This document shows, piece after piece, positions 49,268 through 57,623 of a stretch of 64,000 nucleotides of DNA (position 1 is the first letter of the stretch; every line of letters begins with the position of its first letter). The notes under the pieces were generated by a model. The model had not been told where the DNA came from, searched no databases, and saw only the letters and a program-made list of their open reading frames with translations. This DNA comes from Undibacterium pigrum (lineage in GTDB: Bacteria > Pseudomonadota > Gammaproteobacteria > Burkholderiales > Burkholderiaceae_D). Position numbers and translations under genes: made by a program. The stretch lies in contig NZ_QJKB01000019.1 in assembly GCF_003201815.1 (NCBI RefSeq), positions 1 through 64,000 on the forward strand, given 5' to 3'.

Positions 49268-49572
49268 TTTTCAAGGTCCGGCTGATTTTTGCGCATGCCC
49301 GGACGAACCAGACCGCCTCGTTCATGAATTTTTTGCAGCTCCGGCATTGTCGATACTGGTACATCGACGACCAGTTTGAGACCCAGCTCCCGCAGTAGCT
49401 GCAGTACGCGACCCATTTGAACGGTACTTTTGCCATATTCGACATCACCAACAAAAACGGGACTGAGTCCAGCCATGCTGGCCACATCATCAAGCCGAAT
49501 GTTGTTGGCCTTGCGCGTAGCACGAATCACCTCACCAAGTTCTGCTACTGTCGTTATCTGGATTTTTATCAT
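49264..49572 (-). CDS. hipB: HipB-type antitoxin, XRE-family DNA-binding protein
   Basis: 102 residues. HTH: VAELGEVIRATRKANNIRLDDVASMAGLSPVFVGDVEYGKSTVQMG, with a C-terminal tail rich in charged residues, as in HipB. It neutralises HipA and represses its own operon. AGGTG precedes ATG 49572. Three palindromes upstream are likely binding sites. Confidence 0.92.
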   Translation of the reverse strand: MIKIQITTVAELGEVIRATRKANNIRLDDVASMAGLSPVFVGDVEYGKSTVQMGRVLQLLRELGLKLVVDVPVSTMPELQKIHERGGLVRPGMRKNQPDLEK

Positions 49573-49582
49573 GCTGCACCTA

Positions 49583-49606
49583 AAATATATGCGAACGTAT
49601 ATATTT
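49583..49606. promoter_or_regulatory. HipB operator candidate O1
   Basis: AAATATA-N10-TATATTT dyad, 11 bp upstream of the hipB start, so bound protein would block the promoter or initiation region. Confidence 0.65.
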
Positions 49607-49632
49607 TAGTGTAAATGCGGGATCGAATAAAG

Positions 49633-49656
49633 AAATATATACGTTTGTGTATATTT
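49633..49656. promoter_or_regulatory. HipB operator candidate O2
   Basis: Second AAATATA-N10-TATATTT dyad, same arms and spacer length as O1, with start 50 bp further upstream. Confidence 0.65.
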
Positions 49657-49681
49657 TTTTGAGTTTCAGGCAAAAAACAGG

Positions 49682-49705
49682 AAATATATGTGACCGTATA
49701 TATTT
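49682..49705. promoter_or_regulatory. HipB operator candidate O3
   Basis: Third AAATATA-N10-TATATTT dyad, 49 bp from O2. All three arms are identical while the N10 centres differ. Confidence 0.6.
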
Positions 49706-49828
49706 ATTGAAAACCCAATATGTATCAGGACGCAGGGAGGGGGATCACGCCTAAGACAGTGATGCAATCAAGCATCGCCTGTAAAAACAAGTTGTTCAAT
49801 TTATCGCATCACACAAGGTTTGCGATCA

Positions 49829-50251
49829 TCATGAATTGCCTGGATCAACTTCCGAAGTTTTGTCTGCTTCCTGCAATCGTCCCAGGCGCACAAGTCTGGA
49901 GTTGATTGATCCCCTTGAGCGTTCAAATTCCCTGGCGATTTCGCTTACCTGTGCCCCAGCATCAAAGGCAGTCAGGAGCTCGGTGTCATCAATTGTCGTC
50001 CAGGGTTTTCCTGCATTTGTTGGCAATGACTTACCTGTCGCGACAGTCGTGACGCTTGTTGTTGCTGTTTCGGCGCGCGGCTCCCCGGCATTCAGCGCCT
50101 GGGTTGCAAGAAACAAGGCTCGGATAATCTGGGGTTGATTAAAAATTCCTTGATCTGGCAAAGCTTCTCCAGTTTCCGGGTGTATTCCGAGTGCCAGAGA
50201 TTCCAGAATGGTTTTCGCTTTTTGAGGCGTCATAAATTTTGTTTTCGGCAA
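49829..50251 (-). CDS. Small HTH protein, unknown role
   Basis: 140 residues. The N-terminal half (KAKTILESLALGIHPETGEALPDQGIFNQPQIIRALFLATQAL) and a C-terminal HTH-like stretch (WTTIDDTELLTAFDAGAQVSEIAREFERSRGSINSRLVRLGRL) are joined by a Thr/Ser-rich linker. The second part resembles Myb/SANT-like or GcrA-type HTHs. No specific family is recognised. Its end is over 100 bp from the hip operators, so its promoter is separate. Confidence 0.6.
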   Translation of the reverse strand: MPKTKFMTPQKAKTILESLALGIHPETGEALPDQGIFNQPQIIRALFLATQALNAGEPRAETATTSVTTVATGKSLPTNAGKPWTTIDDTELLTAFDAGAQVSEIAREFERSRGSINSRLVRLGRLQEADKTSEVDPGNS

Positions 50252-50503
50252 ATGCGAAATCAGTAAAGGTGGATATCAAAAGGAGAAATTTGGCGAAATT
50301 ATTTTCTTATACTGCTAAAGCAGTAAACTAGAACAGAGATTGCTGATCCGTAAAGACTATAGCTGCATTTTTTTATGTGTTGTGTTTCCAATTTCAGATT
50401 TTTACCAGAAAAAGTAAAAGAAAAATCAGATCAATGCGAACAGCCGCTTAACAATGTAATTTGTTAACCGGCTTTCATTTCTTGGTAACTCAGGTAGTAA
50501 AGC

Positions 50504-50725
50504 TTATGTATGTGACCTGATGCGCCTCTTGTTTGTATAAGGCAAGGCGAACATGTATAAACCTGAAAGTAACATCAGAAAAAGTGGCGGCAGCGGCGCA
50601 TATGTTATCCACGCTGAGGGCTCACCCTGACTGATTGCTCTTGCTGCAAAATTGGCGATGACTGTCAGCGTGAAAACAATGGACAGCCAGCGGTGACTTT
50701 GTCGTATCCAATTGCTCAAGTTCAT
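50504..50725 (-). CDS. Small membrane protein, 73 aa
   Basis: Two membrane segments (WLSIVFTLTVIANFAARAI and LPPLFLMLLSGLYMFALPY), with a WIRQSHRWLS start like PepSY-associated proteins. Start overlaps the VOC gene stop (ATGA), so it is co-translated. Function unknown. Confidence 0.65.
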   Translation of the reverse strand: MNLSNWIRQSHRWLSIVFTLTVIANFAARAISQGEPSAWITYAPLPPLFLMLLSGLYMFALPYTNKRRIRSHT

Positions 50726-51153
50726 GATGATTTCCCCTTTTGTGGCTTGGACGCAGCTTCTATCATTTTCCAGCCATTGCCAGAAGGATCGCGAAAGCCT
50801 GCATCCACAGTGCCATAGCGATCGACGGGTTCTTGCGTGAACTCAACGCCGCATTTGCTCAGGCGCTCGTAGGCAGCGCGGCAGTCATCCACCACAAGTA
50901 CGTTTGCTGGCATGGCACCTTTTGCCACCATCTCATGCAAGGTTTGCGCGGTTGCCGCATCATGCAGCGGTGCGCCGGGTACGAACAAACCGAGCTGGAA
51001 AGACGGCTGGTCACGATGCTGGACCGTCAGCCAGCGATAATTACCATTACGAACATCGGTGTGGACGAGAAACCCCAGCTTGCCAACGTAGAATGCCAGC
51101 GCTTCATCCTGATCATGCACGTACAGACCTGCCACATTAACACCTTGAGTCAT
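50722..51153 (-). CDS. VOC-superfamily (glyoxalase/bleomycin-resistance-like) protein
   Basis: 143 residues: QGVNVAGLYVHDQDEALAFYVGKLGFLVHTDV and FRDPSGNGWKMIEA are typical VOC blocks. Metal-dependent lyases, dioxygenases or drug-binding proteins share this fold. Located in an operon with an AraC regulator and a small membrane protein. Confidence 0.85.
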   Translation of the reverse strand: MTQGVNVAGLYVHDQDEALAFYVGKLGFLVHTDVRNGNYRWLTVQHRDQPSFQLGLFVPGAPLHDAATAQTLHEMVAKGAMPANVLVVDDCRAAYERLSKCGVEFTQEPVDRYGTVDAGFRDPSGNGWKMIEAASKPQKGKSS

Positions 51154-51629
51154 ATATCCTCCTGATTTGATTGAGGCTCCAGTTTGCCAGCGGCTTCGAT
51201 TCGCCGCTTCTCCAAAACTGCTGTATTGAGATCAGGACGCGCGGCATTGCGCATGACACACTCCGGGATATGCACGCCCGCATGCGGAAGTGTGCGTTCG
51301 CGTTCCCGCAGTTCTCCCGGGCTTTCACCGGTAATATCACGAAAAATGCGCCCAAAGGTGCCCAGGCTGGTCCAGCCAGTCTGGAGAGCGATCTCAGTAA
51401 CCGGCAGATCAGTATCGCGCAACAGGGTTTTGGCTCGCTCGATGCGACGCGTAAGCAGGTAACGATGAGGAGGCAGGCCAAAAGCCTTCTTGAATTCACG
51501 CGCAAAGTGCGCCGCCGATACGGCACTCACTTCAGCCAGCTTGTGGATAGGCCAGTCCTCATGAGCAGCCCCATCCATCCGGTCTTTCGCTCGCAGCAAA
51601 CGTCGTAATAGTTGGGGACTTTGAGGCAT
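51150..51629 (-). CDS. AraC-family regulator
   Basis: 159 residues from ATG 51629; a longer ORF start at 51728 overlaps a terminator and is rejected. Two HTH motifs: IHKLAEVSAVSAAHFAREFKKAFGLPPHRYLLTRRIERAK and LPVTEIALQTGWTSLGTFGRIFRDITGESP. Has no separate sensor domain. It overlaps the VOC gene by 4 bp and probably regulates its own operon. Confidence 0.88.
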   Translation of the reverse strand: MPQSPQLLRRLLRAKDRMDGAAHEDWPIHKLAEVSAVSAAHFAREFKKAFGLPPHRYLLTRRIERAKTLLRDTDLPVTEIALQTGWTSLGTFGRIFRDITGESPGELRERERTLPHAGVHIPECVMRNAARPDLNTAVLEKRRIEAAGKLEPQSNQEDI

Positions 51630-51644
51630 CTTATCCTTGCGAAA

Positions 51645-51671
51645 ACAAAAAAGCCAACCTGAAGGGTTGGC
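51645..51671 (-). terminator. Terminator after the small ORF 51689-51796
   Basis: On the minus strand, GCCAACC-CTTCA-GGTTGGC is followed by a T-run. It ends transcripts coming from the tRNA/small-ORF side, before the AraC gene. Confidence 0.7.
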
Positions 51672-51688
51672 GTTGATGACGACTGAGA

Positions 51689-51796
51689 TCAGATATTGAT
51701 GCTGCGAACGCTGAAAGGACCAGTACAAGTTCTGTTAACGCGCTCAATTCGCAAGTCATAGCCCTCTTCACAATTATAGTTATTTAATAAACGCAT
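51689..51796 (-). CDS. Candidate 35-residue ORF, unrecognised
   Basis: Minus-strand ATG 51796 to TGA 51689. The product begins MRLLNNYNCEEGYDLRIERV, continues with NRTCTG and ends FSVRSINI; it has two Cys. It is not preceded by a clear ribosome site, and the frame is open further upstream without a start. It lies between the tRNA terminator and another terminator, so it may be an independent short transcript. Could equally be chance. Confidence 0.35.
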   Translation of the reverse strand: MRLLNNYNCEEGYDLRIERVNRTCTGPFSVRSINI

Positions 51797-51801
51797 TAAA
51801 A

Positions 51802-51830
51802 TTGTAGAACTATACCAAAATTTGTAGAAC
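51802..51830. repeat. Direct repeat TTGTAGAAC, 20-bp period
   Basis: TTGTAGAAC occurs at 51802-51810 and 51822-51830 (plus strand), two helical turns apart, upstream of the small ORF. A possible binding site for a dimeric regulator, or a chance repeat. Confidence 0.3.
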
Positions 51831-51847
51831 TCGGAGACCAATGCAAA

Positions 51848-51873
51848 AAGGACTTACATCGCTGTAAGTCCTT
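51848..51873. terminator. Bidirectional terminator downstream of tRNA-Phe
   Basis: AAGGACTTACA, loop TCGC and TGTAAGTCCTT form a perfect 11-bp stem flanked by A and T runs, 20 bp after the tRNA 3' end on the minus strand. Confidence 0.85.
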
Positions 51874-51892
51874 CTTTTTACTACATATTCCT

Positions 51893-51968
51893 TGGTGGCC
51901 CGGGGCGGAATCGAACCACCGACACAAGGATTTTCAATCCTCTGCTCTACCGACTGAGCTACCAGGCC
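51893..51968 (-). tRNA. tRNA-Phe (GAA)
   Basis: 76-nt cloverleaf including encoded CCA (51893-51895). Acceptor arms GGCCTGG and CCGGGCC pair. The anticodon loop is TTGAAAA, giving GAA, and the T-arm carries GGTTCGATTCC. Upstream (plus side) is the ubiH-type gene, divergently transcribed. Confidence 0.97.
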
Positions 51969-52123
51969 AAGACCAAGAATTATAGACATGTCGGAGGCGG
52001 TTTGCAAGCTTTTTCTGAAAAAACCTGTGTTCCTCTCTATGAAGGGGCATTGATCTGGCGCATCTGGCAGGTGGGTGGGCTTCCCGTATAATGGGGCATT
52101 ATCTGGTTTTTGATGGGGGACTG

Positions 52124-53326
52124 ATGTCTGCTCAGGTGCGGGATTGCGATATTTGTATCGTTGGTAATGGGGCTGTTGGCAAGGCTGCGGCTCTGGGCTT
52201 TGCTCAGGCGGGTTTGCGTGTCAGTTTGCTATGTGCGCCGGGTTCTGGTTCGTCTGCTGTTATTCCTGGTTCTGCTGAATGGGATGTGCGGGTATATGCG
52301 CTGAACCATGTGGCGCATGATTTGCTGTCTTCATTGAAGGTCTGGGATGCGCTGGATCAGGCGCGGGTGGCGCCGGTGTCGGCCATGCAGGTGCAGGGTG
52401 GCGGGATCGATGCGGGCAAGCTGGGTTTTGATGCTTATGGCGCGCATGTGAATGAACTGGCCTGGATCATCGAAGACAAGAATCTCAGCCAGGCGCTGGA
52501 TACGGCTTTGCGGTTTGCACAAAATCTGACGCTGGTGTCGGGGAGGGCGCAGGCTTTATCGGTGCAGCCTGATGCGGCACAAGTGGTGCTGGATGATGGC
52601 AGCAGCATACGTGCATCTCTGGTCATTGGTGCTGATGGTGCGCAGTCGTGGGTGCGTGGTGCCTGCGATATTGGCCTCGATTACCGGTCGTATAATCAGC
52701 AAGGTGTGGTTTCCAATTTTGAATGCGCGAAACCACATCATGGCGTCGCTCACCAATGGTTTGTGCAAGAGCAGGGCATTATCGCCCTGCTGCCTTTGCC
52801 TGGTAATCGTGTTTCTCTGGTATGGTCGGCACCTGATGCACTGGCCGAGACTTTATTGCGCGAGCCTTTGTCTGCTCTGGTTGAACGTTTGATGCCGTAT
52901 TGTGGTGAGGTGCTGGGGGCTTTGCAGCCAGTGTTGCCGGAGGCGATCAAGGCTTTCCCGCTACGCCTGATACGCCCGCACAGCATGATCGCGGAACGGG
53001 TGGCGTTGGTGGGTGATGCTGCGCATGCTGTGCATCCGCTGGCGGGGCATGGTATGAATCTGGGTTTTGCTGATGTGGTGGACTTGCTGAAGGTAATTAA
53101 AGAAAAAGAAGCGCACCGCGATTGTGGTGATGCCCGTTTGCTGGGCCGTTACCAGCGTGCGCGCAAGGAAGAAGTGATGCTGATGCTGGCGACTACAGAT
53201 GGTCTGGCGCGCCTGTTTGCATCTGACTTGACGCCTTTGCGTACAATACGTGATCTGGGATTGAACTTGCTGGACCGCTTGCCAGTCATAAAGAACAAAT
53301 TAATCGCTCACGCCATGGGGAAATAA
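52124..53326 (+). CDS. UbiH/COQ6-family FAD monooxygenase
   Basis: 400 residues from ATG 52124. FAD-binding GNGAVGKAAALGFAQAGLRVSLL at the N-terminus, the SLVIGADGAQSWVRG motif, and VALVGDAAHAVHPLAGHGMNLGFADVVDL near the end are typical. The group hydroxylates ubiquinone precursors. Which ring position is modified cannot be told. Followed by dsbC after 110 bp. Confidence 0.9.
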   Translation: MSAQVRDCDICIVGNGAVGKAAALGFAQAGLRVSLLCAPGSGSSAVIPGSAEWDVRVYALNHVAHDLLSSLKVWDALDQARVAPVSAMQVQGGGIDAGKLGFDAYGAHVNELAWIIEDKNLSQALDTALRFAQNLTLVSGRAQALSVQPDAAQVVLDDGSSIRASLVIGADGAQSWVRGACDIGLDYRSYNQQGVVSNFECAKPHHGVAHQWFVQEQGIIALLPLPGNRVSLVWSAPDALAETLLREPLSALVERLMPYCGEVLGALQPVLPEAIKAFPLRLIRPHSMIAERVALVGDAAHAVHPLAGHGMNLGFADVVDLLKVIKEKEAHRDCGDARLLGRYQRARKEEVMLMLATTDGLARLFASDLTPLRTIRDLGLNLLDRLPVIKNKLIAHAMGK

Positions 53327-53436
53327 ACCCGGCACTCTGGTAAGTTTGGAGTGTGCGATGCGAGCAACTGGTGATGAAATCCTCATGCGATAGTGTTGAT
53401 GTGAGCTTTGTCCCGTATATGAAAGAAAAAATAAAG

Positions 53437-54189
53437 ATGAATAAAACAATACAAGGCCTGTTGGTCATGGCGCTGGCTGTTGGTAGCAGCATATTGAGTG
53501 CTTCTGCCTTTGCCGAGACGCCGCAAGAGGCGACTGTACGCAAGCTGGTGCAAACCACTTTTCGTGAAGGTGTGAAAATTGATTCGGTGACCAAGACACC
53601 TTATTCTGGCCTGTATGAAGTGCGTATAGGTTCGGATGTGATGTACACAGATGAAAAAGCACAATACTTGTTCACTGGCGATGTCATTGACGCAAAAACC
53701 GGTACAAACTATACCAAGGCCAGGATAGATGATTTGAGCAAGGTGAAGTTTTCTGACCTGCCACTGGAATCTGCGCTGAAGATGGTCAAGGGTGATGGCA
53801 AGCGCGTCATCGCTGTGTTTGAAGACCCGAACTGCGGCTATTGCAAACAGTTCCGCAAGACGCTCAATAGTCTGGATAACATCACGGTCTATACTTTCAT
53901 GTATAACATTCTGGCCGACGATTCCAAGGTCAAATCAAAAAATATCTGGTGTTCTGCTGACCGTAATAAAGCATGGGATGACTGGATGTTGAATGGCAAG
54001 GCAGCGCCAGAAGCGCCAGCCAATTGCAATACGCCAAATGATAAGATATTTGCACTGGGGCAAAAAATGCGGGTGAGCGGTACTCCCTCTGTTATTTTCT
54101 CAGATGGTAGCCGCGCGCCAGGCGCGCTGGATATCAAAGTGCTGGAGAGCAGGATCGCTGCGGCAGCCAGCGGCAATAAAGCCAACTAA
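53437..54189 (+). CDS. dsbC: Thiol:disulfide interchange protein DsbC
   Basis: 250 residues from ATG 53437; ATG 53419 is an alternative. A signal peptide (MNKTIQGLLVMALAVGSSILSASAFAE) precedes the dimerisation domain and thioredoxin fold with active site CGYC (FEDPNCGYCKQFRK), cis-Pro in GTPSVIF. Second Cys pair (NIWCSADR, PANCNTP) is present as in DsbC. Isomerase of wrongly paired disulfides in the periplasm. Confidence 0.95.
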   Translation: MNKTIQGLLVMALAVGSSILSASAFAETPQEATVRKLVQTTFREGVKIDSVTKTPYSGLYEVRIGSDVMYTDEKAQYLFTGDVIDAKTGTNYTKARIDDLSKVKFSDLPLESALKMVKGDGKRVIAVFEDPNCGYCKQFRKTLNSLDNITVYTFMYNILADDSKVKSKNIWCSADRNKAWDDWMLNGKAAPEAPANCNTPNDKIFALGQKMRVSGTPSVIFSDGSRAPGALDIKVLESRIAAAASGNKAN

Positions 54190-54200
54190 AACTTTTTGCT

Positions 54201-54815
54201 ATGACTTCGCCGCCACGCTGGACAGGTATTTTGCTGGCAGCGGGGCGTGGCCGTCGTTTTGATGCCAGTGGCCAGCAAGACAAGCTCTTGCAAAAACTGG
54301 CTGATGGGCTATCTGTGGCACAGCATAGTGCGCAGAATTTGCTGGCTGTCATGCCGCATAGTGTAGCGATGCTGAGGCCAGATACACCTGTGCTGGCAGA
54401 TCAGTTGCAGGCCCTGGGTATTGATTGTCTGGTCTGTCATGATGCAGATGCAGGTATGGCCAATTCCCTCAAGCATGCATTGCGCGCCACCGCCGATAGT
54501 GCAGGCTGGCTGATCGCTCTCGCTGATATGCCTGCAGTACATCTTTCCACCATGATGCAACTCTTTGACGCCCTGCAAGCGGGCGCAGGGATAGCCGTAC
54601 CTGTATATCAGGGTCGGCGTGGCAACCCGGTTGGGTTTGCGCATCAGTATTTATCGCAATTGCTGTATTTGCAGGGAGATGTGGGAGCTCGCAGTCTTTT
54701 GCATAGTGATCTGGTGACGCAGGTGACGGTCGATGACCCTGGCATTCATGAGGATATAGATACCCCGGATGCCTTGATGCTTCACCTTGCAGCGATGGGC
54801 AAGCCGGGGGCTTGA
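54201..54815 (+). CDS. MobA/MocA-like nucleotidyltransferase
   Basis: 204 residues. GILLAAGRGRRFDASGQQDKLLQKL is the nucleotide-binding loop of molybdenum-cofactor-type nucleotidyltransferases, followed by LIALADMPAVHLSTM and GNPVGFAHQYL. MocA forms molybdopterin cytosine dinucleotide. No molybdoenzyme or other moco genes are nearby. Confidence 0.85.
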   Translation: MTSPPRWTGILLAAGRGRRFDASGQQDKLLQKLADGLSVAQHSAQNLLAVMPHSVAMLRPDTPVLADQLQALGIDCLVCHDADAGMANSLKHALRATADSAGWLIALADMPAVHLSTMMQLFDALQAGAGIAVPVYQGRRGNPVGFAHQYLSQLLYLQGDVGARSLLHSDLVTQVTVDDPGIHEDIDTPDALMLHLAAMGKPGA

Positions 54816-55039
54816 ATTATCCAGATAGATGATTTTGTGATAAAAATACTGCAAATAAGACATGTTTTCGCAGAGGATGCTTGAAGTCTATATGGATTTT
54901 CTACAATTTTTCACTTTCCCATTCAGCTTTGTTGCTTCTAAATAGCTTTCAGATATATCTATACAACTAAAATAACCATAGAATAGCGGTTTTCTTCCAC
55001 CTGATTTAAGACGTGGCGGTATTGGTGCTGCCAAAATCT

Positions 55040-55504
55040 ATGAATAATCTCAATCAAAAACTGGCGGTACGGATAGGTTTTGCTGGACTTGCGCCATTTG
55101 TCTTCTTGACACTGGCTTGCTGGATCGTCCACCCGGAATGGTTGGGAGCACTCATCAAAGCGCAATTGCATTATGGCATTGTGATTCTTTCTTTCCTTGG
55201 TGGTTTGCACTGGGGAGTGGTTCTCATGGCAGGTGGCGCTAATGAGAAAGAAACAAAAAAGGCTCTTATCTGGGGCGTGGTCCCGATTATTATTGCCTGG
55301 TTGTTTATGAGTCAAATGTTGATTGGCTTCGTGGTGCAGGTCGCTGGTTTTATCATGACCTATAAGATAGACAAGCGGCTGTACCAAAGTTATGGCGTGC
55401 CAGAATGGTTTATCAATTTACGTTTGCAACTGACCCGTGTGGTAGTCGGCGCGCAAATTTTTACCTTTATCGCCGCGAATGTACGCAACTATCCCACAGC
55501 TTAA
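55040..55504 (+). CDS. DUF3429 membrane protein
   Basis: 154 residues from ATG 55040, with four to five membrane helices. The LHYGIVILSFLGGLHWGVVL motif is the hallmark of DUF3429. Function unknown. Confidence 0.85.
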   Translation: MNNLNQKLAVRIGFAGLAPFVFLTLACWIVHPEWLGALIKAQLHYGIVILSFLGGLHWGVVLMAGGANEKETKKALIWGVVPIIIAWLFMSQMLIGFVVQVAGFIMTYKIDKRLYQSYGVPEWFINLRLQLTRVVVGAQIFTFIAANVRNYPTA

Positions 55505-55606
55505 AATTGAGTTATGTATTCATATAATTCATGCATACACAGCCTTGGTACCCGGCTTGAATCAGCAGACTAATTAATAAATAAAGTATCAGAAAGATCG
55601 TTCAGC

Positions 55607-57469
55607 ATGAAAAAAACGACAACAACAAAGAGACCTGGCGCGGCTGTATCAGCGCATGCACTGGCTTATAGTATTGTTCCCAAAGATCTGGCTGGCCATA
55701 TGTACCTGGTCACACTGGATATCGCAGCACCTGATGCGGAAGGCCAGATTGTCAGCCTGCCGGCATGGATACCTGGTAGTTACATGGTGCGTGAATTTGC
55801 CCGCAATATCGTGCAGATCAAGGCCAGCTCTGACGGCAAAAAAGTCGCACTGAAAAAGCTCGACAAGCACACATGGCAAGCCGCGCCTTGCAAAGGCGCT
55901 TTGCGTATCACTTATGAAGTCTATGCCTGGGATTTGTCTGTTCGTGCAGCCCACCTGGATCAAAGCCATGGCTTCTTCAACGGCACCAGCGTGTTTCTGA
56001 GTGTGCATGGCCAGGAAATGAATCCGCATGTGGTTGATATCCAGCGTTCTGATGATATCGCCTGCAATACCTGGCGCGTTGCTACGTCCTTGCCCGAGTT
56101 GAAAGCCAAGCGCTACGGCTTTGGCACTTATATAGCCGCCAATTATGACGAGTTGATAGATCACCCGGTTGAAATGGGTGATTTCGCACTGGCGACATTT
56201 GATGCGCACGGCATCTCGCATGATTTTGTCGTCACCGGCAAAGTACCTAATATGGACATGGAGCGCATCGTCGCTGATGTGCAAAAAATCTGCGAAAGCC
56301 AGATCGCCTTTTTTGAGCCGCGTACCAGGAAAGCACCGATGGACCGCTATGTCTTCATGACCATGGTGGTCGGCGAAGGTTATGGCGGCCTGGAGCATCG
56401 TGCTTCTACCGCGTTAATTTGCAACCGCACTGATTTGCCAGTCAAACACCATGCAGAAATGAGCGATGGCTATCGCGGCTTCCTGGGCCTGTGCAGCCAT
56501 GAATATTTCCACACCTGGAACGTCAAGCGTATCAAGCCTGCGGCCTTTGCCAACTATGATTTGCGTCACGAAAACTACACCAGCCTGTTGTGGGTATTTG
56601 AAGGTTTCACCAGCTACTATGATGACCTGATGCTGGTGCGCTCAGGCGTGATTGATGAAGCTGCTTACTTCAAGTTGCTGGCCAAGACCATCAATATGGT
56701 GACACGTGGCAGCGGTCGTACAAAGCAAAGCGTGGCTGAATCTAGCTTTGATGCCTGGACCAAGTATTATCGCCAGGATGAAAATTCACCGAATGCGATA
56801 GTCAGCTATTACACCAAAGGTTCTCTGGTGGCACTGGGCCTGGATTTGATGATACGTGCAGAAACTGCAGGTAAAAAATCCCTTGATGACGTCATGCGCA
56901 CCATGTGGCAAAAATTCGGCCGCGACTTTTATGAGCGCAGCCTGTCAGGCAAACAGCAAGGCCTGGGCGAGACTGAATTTGAAAGTCTGGTGGAGCAAGT
57001 CACTGGCGTGAATGTGCGTCGCTTCCTCGACAAGCATGTGCGTGGTACTGAAGACGTTCCGCTGGCAAGTCTGTATGCAGACTTCGCCTTGCAGGTAAAC
57101 GATGGCAGTGCAAGCAAAAAAGCCAGTCTTGGCGTGCGTGTGGTGCGTGACGGCAATGACTGCAAGATCGCCAATGCACATGAAGGCCGTGCAGCACATG
57201 TCGCTGGTTTGTCGCCAAACGATGTCATCATCGCCATAAATGGTTTGCGTGTAACTGCTGCAGATGCTGCTGATAGTCTGGCTACGGCGCTGGGTCGTTA
57301 TCGCGTAGGTGAGACGGTGCAGATTCATGCCTTCCGTCGCGATGAATTACTGACTGTGCAAGCGAAGTTGCAAACGGATGACGTGCCAGCTGTGACTCTG
57401 ACAGTGCAGGCAGCGGGCAAGGCCGCCAGTTTGGTGAGACCAAGCTTTCAGAAACCTGGCAAGAAGTAA
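55607..57469 (+). CDS. M61-family aminopeptidase with PDZ domain
   Basis: 620 residues. Zinc motif HEYFHTWNVKRIKP (HExxH) is around 300, with downstream Glu in WVFEGFTSYYDDLML. An N-terminal beta domain and C-terminal PDZ domain (HEGRAAHVAGLSPNDVIIAINGLRV) fit the family. There is no signal peptide, so it is probably cytoplasmic. A strong terminator follows. Confidence 0.93.
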   Translation: MKKTTTTKRPGAAVSAHALAYSIVPKDLAGHMYLVTLDIAAPDAEGQIVSLPAWIPGSYMVREFARNIVQIKASSDGKKVALKKLDKHTWQAAPCKGALRITYEVYAWDLSVRAAHLDQSHGFFNGTSVFLSVHGQEMNPHVVDIQRSDDIACNTWRVATSLPELKAKRYGFGTYIAANYDELIDHPVEMGDFALATFDAHGISHDFVVTGKVPNMDMERIVADVQKICESQIAFFEPRTRKAPMDRYVFMTMVVGEGYGGLEHRASTALICNRTDLPVKHHAEMSDGYRGFLGLCSHEYFHTWNVKRIKPAAFANYDLRHENYTSLLWVFEGFTSYYDDLMLVRSGVIDEAAYFKLLAKTINMVTRGSGRTKQSVAESSFDAWTKYYRQDENSPNAIVSYYTKGSLVALGLDLMIRAETAGKKSLDDVMRTMWQKFGRDFYERSLSGKQQGLGETEFESLVEQVTGVNVRRFLDKHVRGTEDVPLASLYADFALQVNDGSASKKASLGVRVVRDGNDCKIANAHEGRAAHVAGLSPNDVIIAINGLRVTAADAADSLATALGRYRVGETVQIHAFRRDELLTVQAKLQTDDVPAVTLTVQAAGKAASLVRPSFQKPGKK

Positions 57470-57501
57470 GTTGTAAACTGCATCCGATCTGATATCTGAT
57501 A

Positions 57502-57539
57502 AAGCGCCGTACAGTGATTTGCTGTACGGCGCTTTTTTA
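57502..57539 (+). terminator. Rho-independent terminator after the M61 gene
   Basis: AAGCGCCGTACAG and CTGTACGGCGCTT form a 13-bp perfect stem followed by a T-run. Confidence 0.92.
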
Positions 57540-57623
57540 TGCCTGATATTTCTGCAGCGCAGGCTTTGAACTTTCTATAGTATGATTTTGTCATACTAAA
57601 TTATTACCTCAGCCTGGGCTTGC

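Noticed and set aside
51810-52007. ORF covering tRNA-Phe
   Set aside because: The region is a clear tRNA with cloverleaf and CCA; the ORF is a shadow.
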